Below, piece by piece: positions 1 to 11,338 of a stretch of 64,000 nt of DNA. The stretch spans positions 62,001 through 126,000 of the forward strand of contig JAETQI010000003.1 in assembly GCA_021770755.1 (NCBI GenBank), in the 5' to 3' direction. The notes beneath the pieces were generated by a model. That model searched no databases. It had not been told where the DNA came from and saw only the letters and a list, made by a program, of their open reading frames with translations. A program made the translations under genes and the position numbers. Each line of letters begins with the position of its first letter. Position 1 is the first letter of the stretch. The DNA comes from Lachnospiraceae bacterium. GTDB taxonomy: Bacteria; Bacillota; Clostridia; Lachnospirales; Lachnospiraceae.

Positions 1-1572
1 GAGCTGGAGGAGGCAAGGAAAGAGGCGACGAAGGCAAACAGGGCAAAGAGCGAATTCCTCTCCAGCATGAGCCATGATATCCGCACGCCGATGAACGGTA
101 TCGTCGGCATGACGACGATCGCGATGTCCAATATTGACAATACAGAGCGTGTCAAAGACTGTCTGGCAAAGATAACATTGTCCAGCAAGCATCTGCTGGG
201 ACTGATCAACGATGTGCTCGATATGTCTAAGATCGAGAGCGGGAAGCTGACGTTGAATATGAGCCAGATTTCGCTGCGCGAGGCGATGGACAGCATCGTC
301 AATATTGTGCAGCCGCAGGTGAAGTCAAGACAGCAGCACTTTGACGTCTTTATACAGAACATTATCACCGAGGAGGTACGCTGTGACAGTGTGCGCCTGA
401 ACCAGGTGCTGATCAATCTGCTGTCTAATGCGCTGAAATTTACGCCGGAGGGCGGTGTGATCAAAGTTTTTCTGTCGCAGGAGGAATCGCCTGTGGGAGA
501 AGATTATGTGCGGTGTCATTTCCGCGTGAAGGATAACGGCATCGGTATGACAAAAGAGTTCCAGGAAAAGATATTCGATACATTTACCAGGGAAGAGAAG
601 GCGCAGATTGACAAGATCGAGGGAACCGGTCTTGGCATGGCGATCACGAAAGCCATCGTGCAGGCGATGAAGGGAACGATCGATCTGCAGAGTGCGCCGG
701 GCGAGGGCAGTGAATTCCATATTACGCTCGATCTGGAGAAGGCGGACACGAAGGAGGCGGATATGATGCTTCCATCGTGGAGGGTGCTCGTGGTCGACAA
801 CAATGAGGATCTGTGTCTGAGTGCAGTCTCCTCCTTAAAGGAGATCGGGATCAGTGCCCACTGGGCGACGAGCGGGCAGAAAGCGGTTGAGATGGTCAGA
901 AAATGCCACGATGAGAACAAGAATTATGAGGTGGTGCTGCTCGACTGGAAGATGCCGGATATGGATGGCCTGCATACTGCGCGTGAGATGCGAAAGCTTC
1001 TGGGGCAGAAAGTTCCGATCCTGATCATTTCCGCGTACGACTGGAGCGATATTGAGGAGGAAGCCAGGGAAGTCGGGATTCAGGGCTTTATATCCAAGCC
1101 GTTGTTCAAGTCCAATCTGTATCTGGGATTGAAACGCTATATGCTGGATGAGGTGGACGAGGAGAAGCACAAAGATGCTAAGATACAGAAGTTTGTCGGA
1201 AAGAAGATCCTGCTGGCGGAAGATAACGACCTGAACTGGGAGATCGCGGAGGATCTTTTGTCGGAAGCCGGGTTTGAGCTGGAGCGGGCAGAGAACGGCA
1301 AGATCTGTGTTGAGAAGTTCGAGCAGTCGGCGATTCGGTTCTATGATGTGATACTGATGGATATCCGGATGCCTGTGATGAACGGATATGATGCGGCGAA
1401 GGCGATCCGTGCCCTGCCGCGTGAAGATGCCAGCCTGCCGATCATCGCCATGACGGCGGATGCGTTCTCGGACGATATCCAGCATTGTCTCGACTGCGGC
1501 ATGAACGAGCATGTGGCAAAGCCGATCGACGTGAACAGGCTGACGCAGTTGCTTAAGAAATATCTGAGATAG
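1..1572 (+). CDS. Hybrid sensor histidine kinase with two receiver domains (5' truncated by window edge)
   Basis: Reads open from the window start; H-box 'SHDIRTPMNGIVGM', N box 'NQVLINLLSNALKFT', G box 'GTGLGMAI', then two REC domains ('VVLLDWKMPDMDG', 'VILMDIRMPVMNG'). Confidence 0.93.
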   Translation, partial: ELEEARKEATKANRAKSEFLSSMSHDIRTPMNGIVGMTTIAMSNIDNTERVKDCLAKITLSSKHLLGLINDVLDMSKIESGKLTLNMSQISLREAMDSIVNIVQPQVKSRQQHFDVFIQNIITEEVRCDSVRLNQVLINLLSNALKFTPEGGVIKVFLSQEESPVGEDYVRCHFRVKDNGIGMTKEFQEKIFDTFTREEKAQIDKIEGTGLGMAITKAIVQAMKGTIDLQSAPGEGSEFHITLDLEKADTKEADMMLPSWRVLVVDNNEDLCLSAVSSLKEIGISAHWATSGQKAVEMVRKCHDENKNYEVVLLDWKMPDMDGLHTAREMRKLLGQKVPILIISAYDWSDIEEEAREVGIQGFISKPLFKSNLYLGLKRYMLDEVDEEKHKDAKIQKFVGKKILLAEDNDLNWEIAEDLLSEAGFELERAENGKICVEKFEQSAIRFYDVILMDIRMPVMNGYDAAKAIRALPREDASLPIIAMTADAFSDDIQHCLDCGMNEHVAKPIDVNRLTQLLKKYLR

Positions 1573-1575
1573 ATC

Positions 1576-1601
1576 AAAAGGGGACGCAGTCCCCTTTTGT
1601 T
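1576..1601 (+). terminator. Rho-independent terminator-like hairpin
   Basis: AAAAGGGGAC-gca-GTCCCCTTTT followed by GTT. Confidence 0.7.
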
Positions 1602-1616
1602 ATGCGGAGGAATATT

Positions 1617-2681
1617 ATGGAGTGGAATCAGTTAGGGCGCATCACTGCGCCGCTTTTGGAATGGTATCATGAAAATCAGAGGTGTCTGCCGTGGCGGGAG
1701 AACAGGGATCCATACCGCGTGTGGGTGTCAGAGATCATGCTGCAGCAGACGCGCGTGGAGACGGTGATACCGTATTTTGAGCGTTTTATGGAGCGTTTTC
1801 CCACGATCGCATCGCTCGCAGCGTGTGCGGACGAGGAGCTTTTCAAGCTGTGGGAGGGACTGGGATATTATTCGCGCGCGCGGAATCTAAAGAAGGCGGC
1901 ACAGGTGATCTGCGAGTGCCATGACGGACAGTTTCCGGAGGAGTATCAGGAGATCCTCGAGCTTCCCGGGATCGGCGCTTACACGGCGGGGGCAGTCTCG
2001 TCGATCGCATTTGAGAAGGCGCGCGCCGCGGTTGACGGAAATGTGCTGCGCGTGATCACCAGGCTCACACAGGATGAGCGTGACATTGCGGACGCGAAAT
2101 TCCGCAGTCAGGTTACAAAAGAGCTGGAAAAGGTATATCCCACAGATCAGAGAGGCGATTTTACGCAGAGTCTGATGGAGCTTGGGGCGGTGGTGTGCGT
2201 ACCGAACGGGGAACCACGGTGCGGACAGTGCCCGCTGTGTCCGCTGTGCGGCGCGTACAACAGCGGGACACAGCTCCGGTATCCGGTCAGGACGAAGAAG
2301 GCAGCGCGCAGGATCGAGCAAAAGACTGTGTTCGTCCTGCGGTTTGAGGATAAGACCGCCCTTCGGAAACGGGATGACAAAGGAATCCTGTCAGGCATGT
2401 GGGAGCTGCCGAACACGGATGGGATCCTGGACGGGCAGCAGGCTGCAAAGTGGCTCGCTGAAAAGGGATTTTCTGTGAAAGGGATCAAAGCTCCTGCGGA
2501 TGGCAGCAGAACGTTTAAACATGTTTTTACACATATAGAGTGGCACATGGCATGCTGGATCGTCACATGTGACAATGAGGGAAGCGGCAATGACTTTACA
2601 TGGGTGACGGATGCACAGCTTGCGGATGAGATCGCGCTTCCCACTGCTTTCAAGAAGGTGTATCGGGCGTGTTCTGTCTGA
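1617..2681 (+). CDS. mutY: A/G-specific adenine glycosylase
   Basis: 'LPWRENRDPYRVWVSEIMLQQTRVETVIPYF', HhH 'ELPGIGAYTAGAV', Fe-S cysteines 'CGQCPLCPLC', C-terminal NUDIX-like region. Confidence 0.95.
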   Translation: MEWNQLGRITAPLLEWYHENQRCLPWRENRDPYRVWVSEIMLQQTRVETVIPYFERFMERFPTIASLAACADEELFKLWEGLGYYSRARNLKKAAQVICECHDGQFPEEYQEILELPGIGAYTAGAVSSIAFEKARAAVDGNVLRVITRLTQDERDIADAKFRSQVTKELEKVYPTDQRGDFTQSLMELGAVVCVPNGEPRCGQCPLCPLCGAYNSGTQLRYPVRTKKAARRIEQKTVFVLRFEDKTALRKRDDKGILSGMWELPNTDGILDGQQAAKWLAEKGFSVKGIKAPADGSRTFKHVFTHIEWHMACWIVTCDNEGSGNDFTWVTDAQLADEIALPTAFKKVYRACSV

Positions 2682-3531
2682 TCAGTGTCCGGTATTCCGA
2701 GGGGGATACCCCTTTCTGCTTTTTGAAGATACGGCTGAAATACAGCGGATTGTCGTATCCGACAATGTTTCCGATCTCTGTCACGTTGTAGTCGGTGGTC
2801 TCGAGGAGGATCTGCGCGTTGGTGATGCGTATGGATACGATATACTGCATGGGCGTCGTTCGGACATACTGCTTAAAGCTGCGGATAAACCAGCTCACGC
2901 TCATGCCCCTCGACGCAGCGTACGCTTCAACATTGATCTCAATGTTGTAATTGTCATTAAAATACTGTATGGCGGTCTCCATCTCCGTGTCCAGATAGAT
3001 ATTTTTGATCCTGTGTTCCGAGGTCAGATGGCGGTGGATGGCGATGAGCAGCTGACGCAGTAAAAGTGTCAGCATCTCCTGGTAATCAGGCTGACGGCGC
3101 TGAAGTTCCAGGATCATCTGTTTTAGTAATCTTGTATATTCCAGGGATGTCCCGGTATTGATGACGCGCATGTCATCTGTGATACCGTGGCTGCGGAGGA
3201 TATTCTTGACATCTTTTCCTGTGAAGTGTACCCAGTACACCTCGGTCTGGTCAGCACCGAAATATTCATACCGCTGTGGTTCCTTCGGACGGTAGATCAC
3301 CATGTTTCCGGCGGTGACGACTGTATCAATTCCTTTGTCGCCAAAATAGAAATGTGCTTTCCCGGAAGCGACATATAAGATCTGGAAATCCAGCCGTCCC
3401 TTGGGGCGGTAGGTGGGCAGCCTGTGCCTGGTGAACAGATGGTAAGTTCCGCAGCTGCCTACAATGAGCGGTCTGCTTTTGTCCATGAAGTCTATGAGGG
3501 AATTATTCAGGTATGCGGAATTCGTGTACAT
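2650..3531 (-). CDS. AraC family transcriptional regulator
   Basis: N-terminal cupin-like domain and C-terminal HTH 'VTEIGNIVGYDNPLYFSRIFKKQKGVSPSEYR'. Confidence 0.92.
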   Translation of the reverse strand: MYTNSAYLNNSLIDFMDKSRPLIVGSCGTYHLFTRHRLPTYRPKGRLDFQILYVASGKAHFYFGDKGIDTVVTAGNMVIYRPKEPQRYEYFGADQTEVYWVHFTGKDVKNILRSHGITDDMRVINTGTSLEYTRLLKQMILELQRRQPDYQEMLTLLLRQLLIAIHRHLTSEHRIKNIYLDTEMETAIQYFNDNYNIEINVEAYAASRGMSVSWFIRSFKQYVRTTPMQYIVSIRITNAQILLETTDYNVTEIGNIVGYDNPLYFSRIFKKQKGVSPSEYRTLIRQNTPDTPS

Positions 3532-3673
3532 TTTTGAGACCTCCTTTGTCCGATTATTGTCCATATTGTATCATTTTGTGAATGTTTTGTCCAATGTAGT
3601 TTATGGAGGACTGATGTGTGAAAAGGTATAATCTATTAGAGGCTATTATTAAATAGACTCCGAGAGCCTATAA

Positions 3674-6766
<3,093 letters not shown>

Positions 6767-6811
6767 GAAAGGAGTATCCTGTATCAACATGGGTATCTGC
6801 TATAGGTTTGA

Positions 6812-7444
6812 TTATGGAGTCAACGAAAGGTAACTCAGTGTCCCGGGAGCGACGCCGGTTCCTTTTTCCAGCAGTGAGATCAGCCCCTGCAGCGTGTCGG
6901 CGGTTTCGGCGTGGGTGGAAGGAATCAGGGAGTTGTCAAGCTTTACGGCGATGACGATCAATGCGATCTCCGCAAGAGCGGAGGGGGATCCGAATTGGAT
7001 ATCCCCGCTGTCAATGCCCTGTTTGATGATCTCCGTCAGGGCAGGCTTCAGCTCGGAGACGACGTGTGCGAGATATTTCTGGTGCAGGAAGGCCAGATCC
7101 TGCGCGCTTGCGTTGTCCGAGGAGCTGCCATGCTGTTTGATGAACGCAGTGGACGAGTTCTGGCATGCCTGGAACAGCATTGCCATACGCGTAAACGGCG
7201 AGATATCTGTCTGTGCCGCAAGGTTCTTGGCAGTGGAGAGAGGCTGTTCATAGCTGCGCTCTATGAGCGCGTCGAGGATTGCCTCCTTCGAGGGAAAGTA
7301 GTAGTAGATACTTCCCTTGCCAATGCCCGCTTTCTGCGCGATCTCGCTGACGGAGATGTTCTGTATGGTCCTCTCCTCCAGAAGCTGCTGGAGTGCGTCA
7401 AGGATCAGATTGTATTTTTTCTCGTTCTTTTTTGTGTCCGGCAT
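6812..7444 (-). CDS. TetR/AcrR family transcriptional regulator
   Basis: N-terminal HTH 'NISVSEIAQKAGIGKGSIYYYFPSKEAILDALIERSY'; divergent from the SCP2/ACP cluster. Confidence 0.92.
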   Translation of the reverse strand: MPDTKKNEKKYNLILDALQQLLEERTIQNISVSEIAQKAGIGKGSIYYYFPSKEAILDALIERSYEQPLSTAKNLAAQTDISPFTRMAMLFQACQNSSTAFIKQHGSSSDNASAQDLAFLHQKYLAHVVSELKPALTEIIKQGIDSGDIQFGSPSALAEIALIVIAVKLDNSLIPSTHAETADTLQGLISLLEKGTGVAPGTLSYLSLTP

Positions 7445-7554
7445 CGATCATGTCACCTCCATGTACAATATTTTACTCATCTACGATAGTCTCATACACC
7501 ATATTCATCATATTCACACATCATATTGTCTGAGCATTTTTTAAACACGCTCTA

Positions 7555-7680
7555 AGGAACTATTCAAAAATAACTTGTACATCTTGACTTGTCTATTTCT
7601 CCGATTGCAAATTGCTAAAGCAATTTCACCTCGAAGAAATATCCTGCGCAAGCTGCACATGTTATTTCTGAACAGTTCCT
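7555..7680. repeat. MITE-like palindromic element
   Basis: AGGAACTATTCAAAAATAACTTGTAC at one end and the imperfect reverse complement GCACATGTTATTTCTGAACAGTTCCT at the other (26 bp, 4 mismatches); symmetry continues to the centre ATTGC-TAAA-GCAAT. Confidence 0.7.
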
Positions 7681-7867
7681 AATATTTTCACGAAGAAAAA
7701 TCCGGCGAACTATCTGCAAATTATCTTGCGTCAGTTCCTGAATAAAATCGCGCCAGGATCAAATACAGATAATTAATGAAAGTATAGCACATATGCATAG
7801 CGGGAACAATTGTAAATAGTGTCACAAAAATCGGAAAAAAAGGAGGACATTTTCGGGGGAAATGTAC

Positions 7868-7927
7868 TTGACCACTGGTCGAAAAATGTGATAGGATAAA
7901 ATCAAACAGAATCGACTGCTGGTCGAA
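7868..7927 (+). promoter_or_regulatory. Promoter with two putative TetR operators
   Basis: TTGACCACTGGTCGAA (7868-7883) and TCGACTGCTGGTCGAA (7912-7927), both near-palindromic; TTGACC plus TAGGAT (7892-7897) resembles a sigma-A promoter. Confidence 0.6.
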
Positions 7928-8025
7928 ACTGGATCAAAGCTGCAGCGTTGCCTCCGTGGTAAGCGCTGGCAGTTTACAAAGAGTCTACAATGGTTTGATT
8001 TTATGAGTGATGATGGAGGAGAAAA

Positions 8026-8427
8026 ATGACATTCGCAGATTTTTTTTATGAAATTAAGGGGAAATTTATGGGAGCAGACGTGAGCGATATAAAGGAGCAT
8101 CTCGCATATCAGTTCAACATCGAGGATGAGGAAGCAGGCGGCGCGTTCTATGTGGAGGTGAAGGACGGCGTGCTCTATGTGGAGCCGTATGAGTACTATG
8201 ACAGGGACGCGATGTTCATCAGTACGCCGGAGGTGTTTACGAAGATCGCGGAGGGACAGATGGATCCTGTCTGGGCCTTCACGACGCAGAAGCTCAAAGT
8301 CGAGGGAAATATCGACAAGGCACTGAAGTTAAATGACATTATCCAGAGCAAGAAGAAGGCGCTGAAAAAAGAGGCGAAAGAGGCAAAGAAGGAAGAGAAA
8401 GAGAAAAAGAAGGCGGACAGAAAATAA
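8026..8427 (+). CDS. SCP2 sterol-binding domain-like protein with charged Lys/Glu-rich C-terminus
   Basis: 'DVSDIKEHLAYQFNIEDEEAGGAFYVEVKDGVLYVEPYEYYDRDAMFISTPEVFTKIAEGQMDPVWAFTTQKLKVEGNIDKALKL' is SCP2-like. Confidence 0.75.
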   Translation: MTFADFFYEIKGKFMGADVSDIKEHLAYQFNIEDEEAGGAFYVEVKDGVLYVEPYEYYDRDAMFISTPEVFTKIAEGQMDPVWAFTTQKLKVEGNIDKALKLNDIIQSKKKALKKEAKEAKKEEKEKKKADRK

Positions 8428-8460
8428 TATTGCGATTCAGTGCAGTGTGGAGGCGTAGAA

Positions 8461-9411
8461 ATGGGAAAACTGAAAAAGGCGGCGGCTTGCGCGGGGGTTC
8501 TGGCAGCGGCAGGCATCGGCGAAGTCGCATATTTTTACAGAAGGACGATGAAGCGGGGCAACGCGAAGGTGGAGCGGACGATCAAGATGTCAGGTACGGA
8601 CTGGAGCCAGTATGCGCCGATGATGGAAAAGAGAAAGGCGTTTATGCTGGCGCAGACGCACGAGGATGTCTATCAGACGTCCTTTGACGGTCTGAAGCTC
8701 CATGCGACGTATTTTCCCGCGATTGAGGAGGGTGCGAACAAGAAGAAGGTTGTGATCTGTTTTCACGGATATACAAGCCAGGGAATGTCGGACTATATCG
8801 GGCTGTCGGACTATTATCTCAAGAAGGGGTATGCGATGCTGCTGCCAGACGCGAGGGCCCACGGGGAGAGCGAGGGTGAGTACATCGGTTTCGGCTGTCT
8901 TGACAGGAAGGATGCGCTTGTGTGGATCGACTGGGTGATTCAGGAGCTCGGTGAGGATGTCGGGATCGTGCTTCACGGGACGAGCATGGGCGGCGCGACC
9001 GTGCTGATGGCAAGCGGGCTGGAACTGCCCGGACAGGTCAGGGGGATCGTCTCTGACTGTGCCTTTACCTCACCGAAGGAAGTGTTCACACATGTGCTTC
9101 ACAGCATGTACCATCTGCCCGCATTTCCGGCGATTCCGGGAGCGGATATCCTGAATAAAAGGCTTGCGGGGTACGGAATGGATGAGTGCAATGCAAAGCG
9201 CGAGGTGGCGAAAGCAAAGGTTCCGATCCTCTTTATCCACGGCACGAAGGACACGTTTGTGCCGTATCATATGTGCCGTGAGATCTATGACTGCTGTGCA
9301 TCGCCGAAGAAGATCCTTGAAGTGGAGGGTGCGGCGCATGCAGAGAGTTATTACAAAGACACAGAGAAATACGAGCAGGCACTGGATGAATTTTTTGGGG
9401 AAATCATGTGA
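8461..9411 (+). CDS. Alpha/beta hydrolase
   Basis: 'VVICFHGYTSQG', nucleophile elbow 'LHGTSMGGATVLMA', 'ILFIHGTKDTFVPYHM', 'GAAHAESY'; N-terminal hydrophobic segment. Confidence 0.9.
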   Translation: MGKLKKAAACAGVLAAAGIGEVAYFYRRTMKRGNAKVERTIKMSGTDWSQYAPMMEKRKAFMLAQTHEDVYQTSFDGLKLHATYFPAIEEGANKKKVVICFHGYTSQGMSDYIGLSDYYLKKGYAMLLPDARAHGESEGEYIGFGCLDRKDALVWIDWVIQELGEDVGIVLHGTSMGGATVLMASGLELPGQVRGIVSDCAFTSPKEVFTHVLHSMYHLPAFPAIPGADILNKRLAGYGMDECNAKREVAKAKVPILFIHGTKDTFVPYHMCREIYDCCASPKKILEVEGAAHAESYYKDTEKYEQALDEFFGEIM

Positions 9412-9493
9412 AAAAAACATATGCGGAAGTTTTTTCACAGCAAATTTGTGCATTTGTTCAAATTTGTGAACACAGGAAGCATGGAGGAAGAAC

Positions 9494-10894
9494 ATGAAAA
9501 CAAGAAAAGGTTATAAGACTTACCCGTTAACCGCTGCACAGAAGTATCACTTTTATTATTCACAGTATTGTCCGGGGCAGGAGATCCTCAATGTCGGCAG
9601 CAGTCTTACGATCGAGTTTGAGCTGAATATTGACGAGCTGAGAAAGGCGATCTACAAGGCGTATGAGCGCTGTGAGTCCATGCGCGCCAGACTCGTGTAC
9701 GACGAGAAGGAGAAGCAGTGGTATCAGTATATCGTTGACAAGGAAGAGCGCGAGATCGAGTTCGTGGATTTCACGGGAAAGACGATGGAGGAGGCGGACG
9801 CTGAGATGACGGCGTGGACGCGCGTTCCGTTCGGGCAGGACGAGCCGATGAACAAGGTTGTCATCATCAAGACTCCGGACGGATTTGAGGGAATGTATCT
9901 TGTGGGTGACCACCGTTTTCTCGACGCACAGTCGCTGATCGGATTTATGAAGGATGTCATCGAGCTGTACTGCAATGCAAACTTTGAGAATGTACCGTAT
10001 CCTGCCGATATGCGCTCCTATGTTGAGCAGCTTGAGAAGGATTTCGCGTACGAGGCGGGCAGCAAGGCACAGGCGAGGGACCGTGCTTATTTCCACAAGC
10101 TGTTCGAAGCGCCGGAGCCGATCTACAACGGCATTGAGGGCAGGAAGCGTCTGGACGATGCAAGGAGAGCGACAGGCAATCCCAATCTGAGGGCAGCGCC
10201 GACAGGCTCCGACAACTTTGCGGCTGATATTGATATCTTCCATCTGGAGGGCGAGCCGACGGAGCGTCTGATGACCTTCTGCGAGCAGCAGCATGTCTCG
10301 CTGCAGTGCCTGCTGATCATGGGAATCCGCACATATCTGCAGAAGATGAACAACTGCGACGATGTTTCCATGATGGTGGCCTATGCACGCAGGGCGACGC
10401 TCCTCGAAAAGAAATCAGGCGGCACGCGCATTCACAGCTTCCCGTTCAGGACGATTATTCCGGAGGACAAGACATTTCTGGAGGGGATCTTCGAGATCAG
10501 AGACAGGCAGAACGAGACATTCCGCTATGTGAATTTTGATCCGGTGGAGTGTATGAACTACAAGGCGCAGGTGTACAATCCGCCTAGAGGCATGGGCTAC
10601 GAGACTGTGGCGCTCACATATCAGCCAGCGACTCTGCGCGAGAAGGGGCTGGTTGATCTGGGCGATATCCGGTATAAGACAAAACGGTACGGCAACGGTT
10701 ACTATGCGGATGGTCTGTATCTCACCGTGATGCACAGGGCGGAGGACAACGGTCTGGATTTCAGTTTTGAGCATCAGACGAAAGCGTACAGCAGGGAGGC
10801 GCTGGAACTGTTTTACTATTATATGTGCAAGATTATGTTCAAGGGGATCGAGAACCCGAACCTGAAGATCGGCGATGTGATAAAACTGATTTAA
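9494..10894 (+). CDS. Stand-alone condensation-domain-like acyltransferase
   Basis: 'YPLTAAQKYHFYYSQY' resembles the C1 motif of NRPS condensation domains; 'GDHRFLDAQSLIGFMKDVIELY' corresponds to HHxxxDG with the second His and the Asp kept. Confidence 0.75.
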   Translation: MKTRKGYKTYPLTAAQKYHFYYSQYCPGQEILNVGSSLTIEFELNIDELRKAIYKAYERCESMRARLVYDEKEKQWYQYIVDKEEREIEFVDFTGKTMEEADAEMTAWTRVPFGQDEPMNKVVIIKTPDGFEGMYLVGDHRFLDAQSLIGFMKDVIELYCNANFENVPYPADMRSYVEQLEKDFAYEAGSKAQARDRAYFHKLFEAPEPIYNGIEGRKRLDDARRATGNPNLRAAPTGSDNFAADIDIFHLEGEPTERLMTFCEQQHVSLQCLLIMGIRTYLQKMNNCDDVSMMVAYARRATLLEKKSGGTRIHSFPFRTIIPEDKTFLEGIFEIRDRQNETFRYVNFDPVECMNYKAQVYNPPRGMGYETVALTYQPATLREKGLVDLGDIRYKTKRYGNGYYADGLYLTVMHRAEDNGLDFSFEHQTKAYSREALELFYYYMCKIMFKGIENPNLKIGDVIKLI

Positions 10895-10988
10895 CTGGTT
10901 TCAATCGGATGTCGTTTTGTGATACAATAAAGTGTAACGTTAACAGGGGTATCAAAAGTATTCCGACACAGGAAAGGCAGGGTAAGCA

Positions 10989-11216
10989 ATGTTTGATAAG
11001 TTGACAGATCTGATCACGAATTATGTCGAGGTGAAGAAGGAGGACATCAGGCCGGAGTCCCGTTTTATGGAGGATCTTGGTTTTAGCTCCTTTGACTTCA
11101 TGAGTATGCTTGGAGAGATCGAGGATGAGCTGGATGTCGAGGTCAATCCCGAGGAGGCAGCCAATATCCGCACCGTGCAGGAGGCAGTGGAGTATCTGGA
11201 GAAGATCTCGGAGTAA
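10989..11216 (+). CDS. Acyl/peptidyl carrier protein
   Basis: 75 aa; 'EDLGFSSFDFMSMLGEIEDELDVEVNPEEAANIRTVQEAVEYL', with the carrier-protein fold pattern and Ser site. Confidence 0.9.
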   Translation: MFDKLTDLITNYVEVKKEDIRPESRFMEDLGFSSFDFMSMLGEIEDELDVEVNPEEAANIRTVQEAVEYLEKISE

Positions 11217-11223
11217 AAGTTTG

Positions 11224-11263
11224 TCTGGTGCTTTCATAAACAGTTATGGGGGCACCAGATTTT
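11224..11263 (+). terminator. Intra-cluster hairpin, terminator/attenuator-like
   Basis: TCTGGTGC ... GCACCAGA followed by TTTT, between the ACP and AMP-ligase genes. Confidence 0.5.
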
Positions 11264-11338
11264 ATGTAGAGGGGCAGGGAGATAGCCTGTCCGGTCATGA
11301 TGGTTCAGAAAACAGAATAGAAAGGTGTGAAAAGGGAT

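Noticed and set aside
3557-3593. TTGTCCA direct repeats upstream of the AraC gene as operator sites
   Set aside because: Only a 7-bp match repeated twice at 30-nt spacing; too weak to call.
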